From the NCBI GenBank assembly GCA_032027085.1, contig JAVSMS010000001.1:1442332-1506331 (forward strand): a stretch of 64,000 nt of DNA, in the 5' to 3' direction. The notes under the pieces were generated by a model. The model worked only from the letters and a program-made list of their open reading frames with translations. It did no database searches and had not been told where the DNA came from. The stretch is from Pseudorhodoplanes sp. Lineage in GTDB: Bacteria > Pseudomonadota > Alphaproteobacteria > Rhizobiales > Xanthobacteraceae. Positions 47,989-57,294 of this stretch are shown here, piece by piece. The translations under genes and the position numbers were made by a program. Each line of letters opens with the position of its first letter. Within the stretch, counting starts at the first letter, position 1.

Positions 47989-49572
47989 TCAATAACCGAG
48001 CGCACAACCGTCCTTGCGGCCGTCCGAGGCGCCAATCAGCACGCCGCGATCCCAGTCGATGCGGATCGCCTGCCCACCACCCAGCGGCAATTCGCGCACG
48101 TTCACGTCATGGCCGCGCGCCGTGAGCCCGTCGATCGCCGCCTGCGGGACGCCGCGTTCGACCATGGTCTTCTCATCCTCGAAAAACACGCGCGGACCGT
48201 CGAGCGCCTGCTGCACATCCATGCCGTAGTCGACGATGTTGGAAATGAAATGCGCGTGTCCCATCGCCTGGTAGGAGCCGCCCATCACGCCGAAGGACAT
48301 GTCGCAGCGGCCGTCACGCATGGCGAGCGCCGGGATGATGGTGTGCATCGGCCGCTTCGACGGGCCGATGGCATTGGGGTGATCCGGGGCCAGTACAAAG
48401 CTGCAGCCGCGATTGTGCAGCATCACGCCGGTCTTCTCGGTCGTCATGCCGGAGCCGAAGGCATAGAACAATGAATTGATGAAGCTGACCGCCATACGGT
48501 CGCGATCCACAACAGTCACCAGCACGGTATTGCCGCGCGGCGCCGGTGCCGATGGCAACTGGCTGCGCTTCGTCCGATCGATCATGTCGGCGAGATCGGC
48601 CGCGAAGGCACGATCGAGCAACGCCTGCGGTGTCGTGCGCATGAAAGCCGGATCGGCGACATGCGTGTTGCGCACGGCGTAAGCCAGCCGCCCGGCTTCG
48701 AGCGCGAGATGGAATCGCTCGTCGCTTACGGGATCGAGCTTGTTCATCTCGAATCGCTCAAGGATGTTGAGCAGCACCAGCGCCGCAATGCCCTGCCCGT
48801 TCGGTGGCAATTCGACGACATCGAGCCCGCGATAATTGGTGGAGATCGGCGTCGCTTCCTCGCCGCGATGCGCCGCGAAGTCGGCTTCCGTCAACAGGCC
48901 ACCGCGCGCGGCAAGCGTCTCAACAATGTCGCAGGCGATCGCGCCCTCGTAGAAGGCTTTCGCGCCGCCTTTGGCGATGGCTTTCAGCGTCTCGGCCAGT
49001 GCCGGATAACGCACGCGGTCGCCGGTTTTCGGTGCCATCCCGCCCGGCAGGAAATGCAACGTCGCGCCCTTGTCGGCACGCAGCTTCTCGACATGCAGCG
49101 CCCAGTCATAGGCGACGCGCGGCGCGGTCGGCACGCCGTCGCTGGCGGCGCGAATCGCCGGCTGCAATACGCGATCAAGCCCCAGCCGTCCGTGTTGCTC
49201 GACGATCGTCTGCCAGCTCTCGACTGCGCCGGGCACGGTGACCGCGTGAACGGAATTGATCGGGATATCCTTCAGACCTTCGCCGACCAGCTTCTCGACA
49301 CTTGCCGCCGCGCCCGAGCGGCCGGACCCGTTATAACCCCAGACCGGCTCGCCCGGTTTCGCGATCAGACAGAAACAGTCGCCGCCGATGCCGGTCATGT
49401 GCGGCTCGGCAACGCCGAGCAATGCGACGGCAGCCACCGCGGCGTCCACCGCGTTGCCGCCCGCCCTCAGCGTCTCGATCGCCGCGAGCGTCGCCAACGG
49501 ATGCGACGTCGCCGCCATGGCCTCGCCGGCGAATACGGGCGAACGCCCGGGAAAATGGAAATCGCGTGCCAT
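47989..49572 (-). CDS. Gamma-glutamyltransferase family protein
   Basis: Ntn-hydrolase of 527 residues that likely autocleaves and hydrolyses or transfers gamma-glutamyl groups. The nucleophile is predicted to be T349 in RGNTVLVTVVD; the substrate Arg region is SGRSGAAA, and the SFINSLFYAFGSGM loop follows the nucleophile. The ATG at 49572 (MARDFHFPGRSP) is used. There is no signal peptide, so it may be cytosolic, unlike E. coli GGT. It starts 34 nt after the membrane-protein gene in the same operon. Confidence 0.9.
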   Translation of the reverse strand: MARDFHFPGRSPVFAGEAMAATSHPLATLAAIETLRAGGNAVDAAVAAVALLGVAEPHMTGIGGDCFCLIAKPGEPVWGYNGSGRSGAAASVEKLVGEGLKDIPINSVHAVTVPGAVESWQTIVEQHGRLGLDRVLQPAIRAASDGVPTAPRVAYDWALHVEKLRADKGATLHFLPGGMAPKTGDRVRYPALAETLKAIAKGGAKAFYEGAIACDIVETLAARGGLLTEADFAAHRGEEATPISTNYRGLDVVELPPNGQGIAALVLLNILERFEMNKLDPVSDERFHLALEAGRLAYAVRNTHVADPAFMRTTPQALLDRAFAADLADMIDRTKRSQLPSAPAPRGNTVLVTVVDRDRMAVSFINSLFYAFGSGMTTEKTGVMLHNRGCSFVLAPDHPNAIGPSKRPMHTIIPALAMRDGRCDMSFGVMGGSYQAMGHAHFISNIVDYGMDVQQALDGPRVFFEDEKTMVERGVPQAAIDGLTARGHDVNVRELPLGGGQAIRIDWDRGVLIGASDGRKDGCALGY

Positions 49573-49606
49573 GTGAATTACACAATGCGGAAAGGCGCAG
49601 GCGCGA

Positions 49607-50017
49607 TCAACCGCCCGGCTCAACGTGTCCCAGCGCGAGGTCGCGCTGGGCGGTGCGGATGGAGATCGAGAAGCCGCCGACGACGTCGACGAAGCAGATA
49701 ACCAGCAGCAGCAGGAAGGTCGAGGTCGCCGCCTGCTTCACCATGATGAATTCGGCGAGCGCGGCGACGAACACGATGAAGGACAGGATGTGATCCATGA
49801 TCGCCTTGACGCCAAAGCGCGTGGCTTTCAGCACCTCGACGAAGAGCAGGAGGATCGACAGGATGATGAGCAGATCGCCGGTCGAGACGTTGAGATCGGC
49901 TTGCGACATCATCCGGATCGTGAACAGGGTGTCGGAAAACCCGGTCGCGAACAGAAATGCGACGATGTTGTAGATCGCAAGCGGAATGAGCAGCAGCGGG
50001 AACCCGACGAGATACAT
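49607..50017 (-). CDS. Four-helix hypothetical membrane protein
   Basis: Protein of 136 residues with hydrophobic segments at about 5-28, 48-62, 76-92 and 98-116, consistent with four transmembrane helices. It opens MYLVGFPLLLIPLAIYNIVA and has a polar tail. I do not recognise a named family. It lies between rpmF (52 nt upstream) and the gamma-glutamyltransferase gene (34 nt downstream), all minus strand. Confidence 0.8.
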   Translation of the reverse strand: MYLVGFPLLLIPLAIYNIVAFLFATGFSDTLFTIRMMSQADLNVSTGDLLIILSILLLFVEVLKATRFGVKAIMDHILSFIVFVAALAEFIMVKQAATSTFLLLLVICFVDVVGGFSISIRTAQRDLALGHVEPGG

Positions 50018-50069
50018 GGAGCAACAATCTCCTGCTCACTGGGCGGCCCGGCTATCCTGTCCGGCCTGA

Positions 50070-50255
50070 TTATGCGTCGCTCTTGGCTTTCAGCACCTGA
50101 CGGCCCTTATACATACCGGTCTTCAGATCGATATGATGCGGGCGGCGCAGTTCGCCGGAATCCTTGTCCTCGACATAGGACGGCTGCTTGAGGGCGTCGG
50201 CGGACCGGCGCATGCCACGCCGCGACGGCGAGGTTTTTCGTTTAGGAACGGCCAT
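50070..50255 (-). CDS. rpmF: 50S ribosomal protein bL32
   Basis: Ribosomal protein of 61 residues starting [20 protein letters not shown], the bL32 signature. The zinc-binding cysteines of some L32 types are absent, as usual in alphaproteobacteria. The Shine-Dalgarno is GGAG before the ATG (minus strand). It is followed by the membrane-protein and gamma-glutamyltransferase genes. Confidence 0.96.
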   Translation of the reverse strand: MAVPKRKTSPSRRGMRRSADALKQPSYVEDKDSGELRRPHHIDLKTGMYKGRQVLKAKSDA

Positions 50256-50369
50256 TGGAAGGAACTCCTGGAAATCCGGACTGTGCGGGGTTGCCGCGGC
50301 TTATAGAGGATGGCTTTCCGCAAGGCTAGAGCGATCCGGCGAAAGTCGCCCCGACCCCCCTCCCTCGGA

Positions 50370-51095
50370 CTAATTTCGGCTGTTGCGCCGTCTCAGACAA
50401 TCGTCGAGCGCCCCTGATCGGGCCGCCCGCGCCTGGTAGATGCCGGCAAGCCGGCTCACGCCGGGCCCTGGCCTTTGCGCATTCCTCCGCACCGGATTGG
50501 GCAGGACGGCGGCCAGCAGGGCGGCTTCCCGCGCCGAGAGGTCGCGGGCCGACTTGCCGAAGGCCCGCCGGGCCCCGGCTTCAGCGCCAAACTCCCCATT
50601 CGGACCCCACTCGGCGATATTCAGATAGATTTCCATGATCCGCCGCTTGGGCAGGATCAGATCGGCCCACAGACTGAGCGGATATTCGAGCGCCTTGCGG
50701 ACATAGCTGCGGCCGGACCACAGAAACAGGTTTTTCACCATTTGCTGCGTGATACCGGACCCGCCGCGCAGGTCTTCGAGGTCTTCCGCTTCGGACACGA
50801 TGTCCCGCAGACTTTGCCAATCGACACCATAATGGGAACAAAAGCGGCTATCTTCGGCGGCGATCACCGAAAGCGGCAGGATCCTCGCAACCCTGCCGAT
50901 CCCAACATTCGTCTGCACCACACGCTGGCCGGTCGCATAGCGGGCGAGCATCGGGATGGAAACCGGGTTCACGACCAGATAAAGCGGCACCAGCAGATAA
51001 GGTACGAGGATGATGACCAGGATTGCCACCAGCAGGAGCCGCAGGATACGGCGGGCGGCACCGGGCCGCGCGAGGGAGAGCGCACTGTTCGACAT
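50370..51095 (-). CDS. mtgA: Monofunctional peptidoglycan glycosyltransferase
   Basis: Polymerises lipid II into glycan strands without a transpeptidase domain. The protein is 241 residues from the ATG at 51095. One membrane helix (about 16-44) is followed by a GT51 domain with catalytic E81 in AAEDSRFCSHYGVD, then GGSGITQQMVKNLFL and KRRIMEIYLNIAEWG. The open frame goes 42 codons upstream but that part is not family-like. Divergent from ispA by 116 bp. Confidence 0.94.
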   Translation of the reverse strand: MSNSALSLARPGAARRILRLLLVAILVIILVPYLLVPLYLVVNPVSIPMLARYATGQRVVQTNVGIGRVARILPLSVIAAEDSRFCSHYGVDWQSLRDIVSEAEDLEDLRGGSGITQQMVKNLFLWSGRSYVRKALEYPLSLWADLILPKRRIMEIYLNIAEWGPNGEFGAEAGARRAFGKSARDLSAREAALLAAVLPNPVRRNAQRPGPGVSRLAGIYQARAARSGALDDCLRRRNSRN

Positions 51096-51211
51096 TCCCC
51101 GTCCCGGTCTGACAGAGCCTTCAGGCTTGGTAAGACGACCACCCCTAGGCAATCCCGCCGCAGGTGACAAGCGATGACACGGTTCCCGTTGCGTGACGTG
51201 ATGCCACTCCG

Positions 51212-52153
51212 ATGATGACAATGAACCAGCCTCAAACGGATTTTTCCGCGCGCCTTGATGCCACGGCAGCCGATATCGATCGGCTGCTGAAAGAGCTGCT
51301 CGCCGACAAGCCCGGCGACGGCGAGATCGCGCGGCCGGCGCGCCTGCTCGAGGCCATGCGCTATGCCAGCCTGTCCGGCGGAAAGAAGCTGCGGCCTTTT
51401 CTGGTGGCGGAGACGGCGGCCTTGTTTGACGTGCCGCGCGAGCAGGCGCTGATGGCGGGCGCGGCGCTGGAATGCGTGCATTGCTATTCGCTGGTGCATG
51501 ATGATCTGCCGGCCATGGACAACGACGATCTGCGGCGCGGACGGCCGACGGTGCACAAGGCCTTCGACGATGCGACCGCCATTCTGGCCGGAGACTCGCT
51601 GCTCACATTCGCCTTCGATGTCATGGGCCGGCCCGAGGCGCATCCCGACGCGAATATCCGGATCGCATTGGTGACGGAGCTTGCACGCGCCGCCGGCATC
51701 GGCGGCATGGCGGGCGGCCAGATGCTTGATCTCGCCGCCGAAGGTCGCTTTGACGGTCAGCATTCGGCGCTGGACGAAAAGAGCATCCTCACGCTGCAGG
51801 CGATGAAGACCGGCGCGCTGTTGCGCTTCGCCTGCGTTGCCGGCGCCATCCTCGGCCGCGCCTCGCCGGCACAGCGCGCGGCGCTTTCGCGCTATGGCGA
51901 GGCTTTGGGCGCCGCGTTCCAGATCGCCGACGATCTGCTCGACGTGGAAGGCGATGCGGCGACGATCGGCAAGGCGACGCAGAAAGACGCCGCCAGCGGC
52001 AAGGCCACGCTGGTCGGTATTCTGGGCGTCGCCGCCGCGCGCCAACGCCTGACGGAGCTGGTGGCGCAAGCGCATGTTGCACTTGCGATCTTTGGCGAAA
52101 ACGCCGCCATCCTGCGCGAGACAGCCCGTTTCGTCGCGGACCGGCCGAAATGA
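51212..52153 (+). CDS. ispA: Polyprenyl synthetase (farnesyl diphosphate synthase type)
   Basis: Condenses IPP with DMAPP/GPP. The protein is 313 residues. First Asp-rich motif DDLPAMD at 97-103, followed by NDDLRRGRPTVH; second Asp-rich motif DDLLDVEGD in the C-terminal half. ATGs at 51212, 51215 and 51221 are all possible starts. The stop overlaps the start of the DUF1345 gene (ATGA). Confidence 0.94.
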   Translation: MMTMNQPQTDFSARLDATAADIDRLLKELLADKPGDGEIARPARLLEAMRYASLSGGKKLRPFLVAETAALFDVPREQALMAGAALECVHCYSLVHDDLPAMDNDDLRRGRPTVHKAFDDATAILAGDSLLTFAFDVMGRPEAHPDANIRIALVTELARAAGIGGMAGGQMLDLAAEGRFDGQHSALDEKSILTLQAMKTGALLRFACVAGAILGRASPAQRAALSRYGEALGAAFQIADDLLDVEGDAATIGKATQKDAASGKATLVGILGVAAARQRLTELVAQAHVALAIFGENAAILRETARFVADRPK

Positions 52154-52842
52154 GCCGGCATAAAAAGCCGTCACATCCACGCGATCATATCGCCGGTCTC
52201 TTGCATAGCATTCGCGTTCACAGCGCGTTGTTCGTCTCCATTGTCGTCGGCTTTGTCCTGTTCCTGCTGCTGCCGCAGAACTGGGAACTTTCGGCACGCC
52301 TGGTGCTGAGCTGGGATGTCGGCGCGCTCGTCTATCTCGGCTTTGCCCTTTCAACGATCTTTCGCTTCTCGCTCAGCCGTGCAAAGAGCCGCGCCGCCGA
52401 CCAGGACGAAGGCGCGACCCTGATCCTGATGCTGACCGTGATTGCCGCAGCGGTGAGTCTGGGCGCCGTCGTGAGCCTTCTGGGGATCGCAAAAAATGCG
52501 GACGAAGGATACCGATCCATTTTCCTTCTGCTCGGGATCATGACTACACTGATTTCGTGGATGCTGATCCACACCATGTTCGCGCTGCATTACGCACACG
52601 AATATTACGGCGGCGAGGATGTCGGTCGCGGCGGCGGGCTGAAATTTCCGAACGAGCCGCAACCGGACTACTGGGATTTCGTCTATTTCTCTTTCGTCAT
52701 CGGCATGACCTTCCAGGTGTCCGACGTGCAGGTGACGCGCAAACGGGTGCGCCGGCTGGTGGTCGCGCACGGGATCGTCTCATTCTTCTTCTCGGTCACG
52801 ATCATCGCCCTGATGGTCAATATCGGGTCGACTTTGATCTAG
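52150..52842 (+). CDS. DUF1345 integral membrane protein
   Basis: Protein of 230 residues with five or six predicted transmembrane helices. The conserved DUF1345 elements are WDVGALVYLGFAL, HTMFALHYAHEYY and DFVYFSFVIGMTFQVSDVQV. Function unknown. Translationally coupled to ispA by a 4-nt overlap. Confidence 0.92.
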   Translation: MSRHKKPSHPRDHIAGLLHSIRVHSALFVSIVVGFVLFLLLPQNWELSARLVLSWDVGALVYLGFALSTIFRFSLSRAKSRAADQDEGATLILMLTVIAAAVSLGAVVSLLGIAKNADEGYRSIFLLLGIMTTLISWMLIHTMFALHYAHEYYGGEDVGRGGGLKFPNEPQPDYWDFVYFSFVIGMTFQVSDVQVTRKRVRRLVVAHGIVSFFFSVTIIALMVNIGSTLI

Positions 52843-52957
52843 TTAAATGTTTGACCCGGCAGACGGTTTTTAGCTTCCTCCGTCTGCAACTATCCAAATC
52901 GTAACGTGACGAAGCTGCCGTAAATGCCTACATGTCCGCTGCAAGGATGATGGTTGT

Positions 52958-54637
52958 ATGTCTGAGGCACCAAAACCACTGCGACGTCTGTCGGTCCGGT
53001 GGCTGGCGGCGTTGGCGCTAGTGGCCACCGCGGGTCTGGCGGCGTTCTTTTATGGCATCGCCGAATGGGGCGGCGCGCCGGCCGAAGACAGCTATCGTCT
53101 CGCCAAAGCCGAACGCGGCGAGATTATCGCCACCGTGAACGCCACCGGCACCATCAATCCGACCACGACCGTCATCGTCGGCTCGCAATTGTCCGGCCAG
53201 GTGGTGCAGATTCTCGCCGACTATAATTCCGAGGTGAAGGCCGACCAGGTGGTGGCGCGGCTCAATTCCGACCAGATCCGCGCCAAGCTTGATGCCGCGC
53301 GCGCCGATCTCGAACAGATGCGCGCACAGCAGCTCGTGCAGGAAGGCCAGATCGAGAAGGTGAAGGCCGAGACCGAGAAAGCCCGCGCCGCGCAGGCCGA
53401 CGCAGAAGCGCAGGTCGCCCGCAACGAAGCTTTGCTCAACGATACCCAGCGCATCTTCGAGCGGCAGAGCGAATTGCGCTCGCGTGGCTTTGCCGCCGAA
53501 CAGGCGCTCGACACCGCCCGCGCCAACCGCGACGCGCAGCAGGCGGCGCTGAGTTCGGCGCGCGCGCAGGTGAATTCGGCAAAGGCCGCGATCACGAGCC
53601 TCGCCGCCGATCTACAGGTGGCGCAGGCCAATCTCGCCGCCGTGACTGCGCAGATCGCGCAGCGCCAGGCTGCGGTGCGGCAGATCGAAGTGGACCTGCG
53701 CAATACGGACATCCGCTCGCCGGTGTCGGGCGTGGTCGTGCAGCGCAACGTCGAGCTCGGCCAGACCGTCGCCGCCTCGTTTACCGCGCCGGAACTGTTC
53801 CGCATCGCCGACGATCTTCGGCACATGGAGATTTCCGCCAATATCGACGAGACCGATGTCGGCCGCATCAAACCCGACCAGCGCGCGACATTCACCGTGA
53901 ACGCGTTTCCCGGTCGTACATTCGAAGGTCGCGTCAAGCAGGTGCGGCTCGGTTCGCAGACCGTCAACAACGTGGTCATCTACACAACCATCATCTCGAT
54001 CGAAAACCCGCGCCGTGAATTGCTGCCCGGCATGACCGCCAACCTGCGCATCGAAACCGACCGGCGCGAGGACGTGGTGCGCATTCCGAATGCGGCGTTG
54101 CGCTGGCGCCCGCCCGCGGACACTCCGGTTGCCGCCGCGCCGGGCGCTGCGGCCGGGCGCTCCGCCGCGAGGTCCTCCACCGATACGCGCAGCGTGACCC
54201 AGGTCTTGATCGAAGCAATCAAGAGCGAACTGAATCTGAGCGACGCGCAGAACAAGGCTGTCGACGAAGCGGTAGCCGACATGCGCAAGGGTTTCGCCGC
54301 CGCCATGGCGACGGAACAGGACACAAATGCCCGCCGCGAACGCGCACGCGCGCTGCGCAGTGAACTTGAGCAGCGGATTTCCGGCATTCTGAATGAGGAC
54401 CAGCGCGCCGCGTTCAAGTCCATTCGCGAGCGCTTCGCCGAGAGTGGCGGCGCCGCGCTCAGCGGCCGAGTGTTCGTGCTCGGTCCCGACCGCAAGCCGG
54501 AGGGTGTCACCATCCGCATCGGCGCGAGCGATGGCGCGCAGACCGAGGTAGTAGCGGGTCTTGAGGCCGGTCGCGAAGTGATCATCGGCGGCGGCCCGGC
54601 GACCGCCACCCAGCGCGGACCGCGCTTTGGCTTCTGA
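52958..54637 (+). CDS. MacA-like periplasmic adaptor with Spy-like helical insert
   Basis: Adaptor of a tripartite efflux or export pump, 559 residues; typical MacA is about 370-400. An N-terminal membrane anchor (about 12-36) is followed by a biotinyl-lipoyl half-motif (VNATGTINPTTTVIVGSQLS), a long alpha-hairpin coiled coil (about 110-245), and a beta barrel. After an Ala-rich linker come residues about 412-495, two helical LTxxQ-like repeats (LNLSDAQNKAVDEAV, ILNEDQRAAFKSIRERF) like those in Spy/CpxP, then the membrane-proximal end. Two MacB-type genes follow. Confidence 0.88.
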   Translation: MSEAPKPLRRLSVRWLAALALVATAGLAAFFYGIAEWGGAPAEDSYRLAKAERGEIIATVNATGTINPTTTVIVGSQLSGQVVQILADYNSEVKADQVVARLNSDQIRAKLDAARADLEQMRAQQLVQEGQIEKVKAETEKARAAQADAEAQVARNEALLNDTQRIFERQSELRSRGFAAEQALDTARANRDAQQAALSSARAQVNSAKAAITSLAADLQVAQANLAAVTAQIAQRQAAVRQIEVDLRNTDIRSPVSGVVVQRNVELGQTVAASFTAPELFRIADDLRHMEISANIDETDVGRIKPDQRATFTVNAFPGRTFEGRVKQVRLGSQTVNNVVIYTTIISIENPRRELLPGMTANLRIETDRREDVVRIPNAALRWRPPADTPVAAAPGAAAGRSAARSSTDTRSVTQVLIEAIKSELNLSDAQNKAVDEAVADMRKGFAAAMATEQDTNARRERARALRSELEQRISGILNEDQRAAFKSIRERFAESGGAALSGRVFVLGPDRKPEGVTIRIGASDGAQTEVVAGLEAGREVIIGGGPATATQRGPRFGF

Positions 54638-54644
54638 GGTCAGG

Positions 54645-55391
54645 ATGGTATTGATCGAGACCGAACACCTGATGCGGCATTATCGCCTCGGCGAGGAGAT
54701 CGTGCATGCGCTTGAGGACGTCTCGGTGTCGATCGAGGCAGGTGACTTCATCGCCGTGATGGGACCGTCCGGTTCCGGGAAATCGACCTTCATGAACGTG
54801 ATTGGCTGCCTCGACCGGCCGACCGCAGGCACCTACCGCCTCGACGGCGAAACCGTCTCCGCGCTCGGCGCGGACGCGCTCGCCGCCGTTCGCAATCGCA
54901 AGATCGGCTTCGTCTTCCAGCAATTCCATCTGCTCGACCGGCTCGACGCACTTGCAAATGTCGAGCTACCGATGATCTATGCTGGCGTTCCGCCCGCCGA
55001 GCGGCACGCGCGCGCCGCCGCTGCGCTCAAGCGCGTGGGCCTCGGCGAGCGTATCCATCATCGTCCCACACAATTGTCCGGCGGCCAGCAGCAGCGCGTC
55101 GCGATCGCCCGCGCCATCGTCAACGAACCGAAAATCCTGCTCGCCGACGAGCCAACCGGTGCGCTCGACAGCCGGACCTCCATCGAACTGATGGTGCTGT
55201 TCCAGGAACTCAACCGCGAAGGCGTGACCATCTGCATCGTTACGCATGAAGCGGACATCGCGAGCTACGCCAAGCGCCTGATCCGCTTTCTCGACGGCCG
55301 CGTGGTCAGCGACACCCTGCAGACGCCGGCGAACGCTGCGGCTCACCTCGGCAAGATAATGCAGCCGCAACCCGCGGAGGCGGCCGAATGA
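54645..55391 (+). CDS. MacB-type ABC transporter ATP-binding protein
   Basis: ATPase of 248 residues of the LolD/MacB type. Walker A GPSGSGKST at 40-48, Q-loop FQQFHLLDRL, signature LSGGQQQRVAIARA, Walker B ILLADEPTGALDS and the switch His in VTHEAD. I use the ATG at 54645, 7 nt after the adaptor stop with GAGGTCAGG before it; a TTG six codons earlier also exists. ATPase and permease are separate proteins here, unlike E. coli MacB. Confidence 0.93.
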   Translation: MVLIETEHLMRHYRLGEEIVHALEDVSVSIEAGDFIAVMGPSGSGKSTFMNVIGCLDRPTAGTYRLDGETVSALGADALAAVRNRKIGFVFQQFHLLDRLDALANVELPMIYAGVPPAERHARAAAALKRVGLGERIHHRPTQLSGGQQQRVAIARAIVNEPKILLADEPTGALDSRTSIELMVLFQELNREGVTICIVTHEADIASYAKRLIRFLDGRVVSDTLQTPANAAAHLGKIMQPQPAEAAE

Positions 55392-56620
55392 CCTATCGCG
55401 ACGCCGTCATCTCCGCCGTCGACGCGCTGCGGCTGAACAAGCTACGCTCCGCGCTCACCATGCTCGGCATCATCATCGGCGTGGCCGCGGTGATCGCCAT
55501 GATCGCGGTCGGCGGCGGCGCGCGCGAACAGGTGGTGGCGCAGATCCGCAGCCTCGGTTCCAATCTGCTGGTCGTGATGCCGGGCAACGTGACCGCCGGC
55601 GGCGTGCGCATGGGCGCGGGCGCGGCCTCCACCCTCACCGACGAGGACGCCACCGCCATCATGGCGGAAGTTCCGAGCGTGCAGATCACCGCCCCCAACA
55701 TGCGCGGCACCGGTCAGATCATCGCCGGCGGCATGAACTGGGCGACCGCGATCTTCGGCATCGACCTCGGCTGGTTCGAGGCGCGCGACTGGGAGGTGGA
55801 GCATGGCCGCATGTTCGAGCCGGAAGAGATCGCGCGCGGCGCGCAGGTGGCGATCATCGGTCAGACGGTGGCGCGCAATCTCTACGGCGGCATCGATCCG
55901 GTCGGCGAGGAAATCCGCATTCGCAATGTGCCGCTGCGCATCATCGGCGTGATGGGCCGCAAGGGGCAGACCACCTGGGGCCAGGACCAGGACGACGTCG
56001 TGTTCGTCCCGCTCAACACCGCGCGCCAGCGCGTGCTCGGCCGCAACCTCGCCAATGCGCGGGCGGTCGGCTCGATCTATGTCAAGGTGCGCGAGGGCGA
56101 GAGCATCAGCGCGACGGAAGAGGAGATCAAGGTGCTGCTGCGCCAGCGCCACCGAATCCAGCCGGGCGCCGATGACGATTTCTCGATCCGCAATCTCGCC
56201 GACATCGCGGCGACGCGCGAGGCGAGCGCGCGCACGCTCGAGCTTCTGCTTGCCGCGGTCGCCGGCGTGTCGCTGATGGTGGGCGGCATCGGCATCATGA
56301 ACATCATGCTGGTATCGGTGACCGAGCGCACGCGCGAGATCGGGCTGCGACTTGCAGTCGGCGCGCGGCAATGGGACATCCTGCGGCAATTCCTTCTGGA
56401 ATCGGCGGGCCTTGCGGTGATCGGCGGCGCCATCGGCATCGCCATCGGCATCGGCGCGGCCTACGTGATTTCCAAGGCCGCCGGCTGGCCGCTCCTGATC
56501 GAGCCCGGCGCGGTGCTGCTCGCGGTCCTGTTCTCCGGCCTCGTCGGCGTGTTTTTTGGCTGGTATCCCGCCCTGCGGGCGTCGCGGCTCGATCCGATCG
56601 AGGCGTTGCGGCATACCTAG
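55388..56620 (+). CDS. MacB-type ABC transporter permease
   Basis: FtsX-family permease of 410 residues: a first membrane helix (about 20-45, LTMLGIIIGVAAVIAMIAVG), a large periplasmic MacB_PCD domain, and three C-terminal helices (about 285-400) with the EIGLRLAVGAR coupling motif and a final WYPALRASRLDPIEALRH. It overlaps the ATPase stop by 4 nt. With the adaptor it should form a complete MacAB-like system needing an outer-membrane channel encoded elsewhere. Confidence 0.94.
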   Translation: MTYRDAVISAVDALRLNKLRSALTMLGIIIGVAAVIAMIAVGGGAREQVVAQIRSLGSNLLVVMPGNVTAGGVRMGAGAASTLTDEDATAIMAEVPSVQITAPNMRGTGQIIAGGMNWATAIFGIDLGWFEARDWEVEHGRMFEPEEIARGAQVAIIGQTVARNLYGGIDPVGEEIRIRNVPLRIIGVMGRKGQTTWGQDQDDVVFVPLNTARQRVLGRNLANARAVGSIYVKVREGESISATEEEIKVLLRQRHRIQPGADDDFSIRNLADIAATREASARTLELLLAAVAGVSLMVGGIGIMNIMLVSVTERTREIGLRLAVGARQWDILRQFLLESAGLAVIGGAIGIAIGIGAAYVISKAAGWPLLIEPGAVLLAVLFSGLVGVFFGWYPALRASRLDPIEALRHT

Positions 56621-56625
56621 CTTCT

Positions 56626-56765
56626 TACCCTCCCCCTTGTGGGGAGGGTCGCTCGCCGAGCAACAGCGAAGGCGAGCGGGGTGAGGGTCCTTCCGAAACT
56701 CACCGAACGACCCCCACCCGGCTCGCGCTACGCGCTCGCCACCCTCCCCACAAGGGGGGAGGGTA
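56626..56765. repeat. 140-bp fold-back element with self-palindromic ends
   Basis: The left end (56626-56649) starts TACCCTCCCCCTTGTGGGGA and the right end (56741-56765) is its reverse complement apart from one extra G. Each end is itself a small hairpin. The inside holds GCTCGCC/GGCGAGC. There is no ORF and no clear target-site duplication. A related element lies at 59722-59848. It follows the permease stop by 5 nt. Confidence 0.75.
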
Positions 56766-56790
56766 ATAAAGTGCGGCGCACTCCTGCAAA

Positions 56791-57294
56791 CTACTTCCGC
56801 CTGTCCACCACCACGCGCCACCGGCTCCTGCCTTTGCAATCGTGCGTCTGCCGCCAATAGATGAGCTGCGGCTGCGCCTTTGCATCCAGCCGCCAGCGGC
56901 CTTCGGTGCGGCAGATCTGCGATTCCGGATCAACAAACACTTCGGTGAGCTCGCGCGCTTTCGGAAACCAGCGGATGTTGGACAGCGAATCGGCCGGATT
57001 GGATGCGTCCTTCCTGCCCGGGCGCGGAAACATCAGCAGGCGCGCATTCTGCCCTTGCGCATCCTCGGCATAAACCAGCGCCTGAATATAATTGGCGTGA
57101 TTGCCCGGGCATTGCGCGGCGTACACAACGCCGCCGGCGAAGGGGCGACGGGTCACGAAAGACGGCTCCATGCCGCAGTCGATTTTTTCGACAACGGCCG
57201 GCGGCGTGTCCTTCCAGTCGATCGAAACCGAGCCGTCCGTCTGCGCGAAGGCGGGACTGGCGAGTGTGAGAAAAAGCAGCCAAACGAATTTCAT
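56791..57294 (-). CDS. Small exported hypothetical protein
   Basis: Protein of 167 residues with a signal peptide (about 1-19, LLFLTLASPAFAQ). The C-terminal half, with SNIRWFPKARELTEVFVD, a Cys pair and LIYWRQTHDCKGRSRWRVVV, resembles DUF1176-type periplasmic proteins, a weak match. The ATG at 57294 has AAGGA at the right spacing. It lies at the end of the unusual GC-rich leader that starts at the promoter near 57.72 kb. Function unknown. Confidence 0.75.
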   Translation of the reverse strand: MKFVWLLFLTLASPAFAQTDGSVSIDWKDTPPAVVEKIDCGMEPSFVTRRPFAGGVVYAAQCPGNHANYIQALVYAEDAQGQNARLLMFPRPGRKDASNPADSLSNIRWFPKARELTEVFVDPESQICRTEGRWRLDAKAQPQLIYWRQTHDCKGRSRWRVVVDRRK

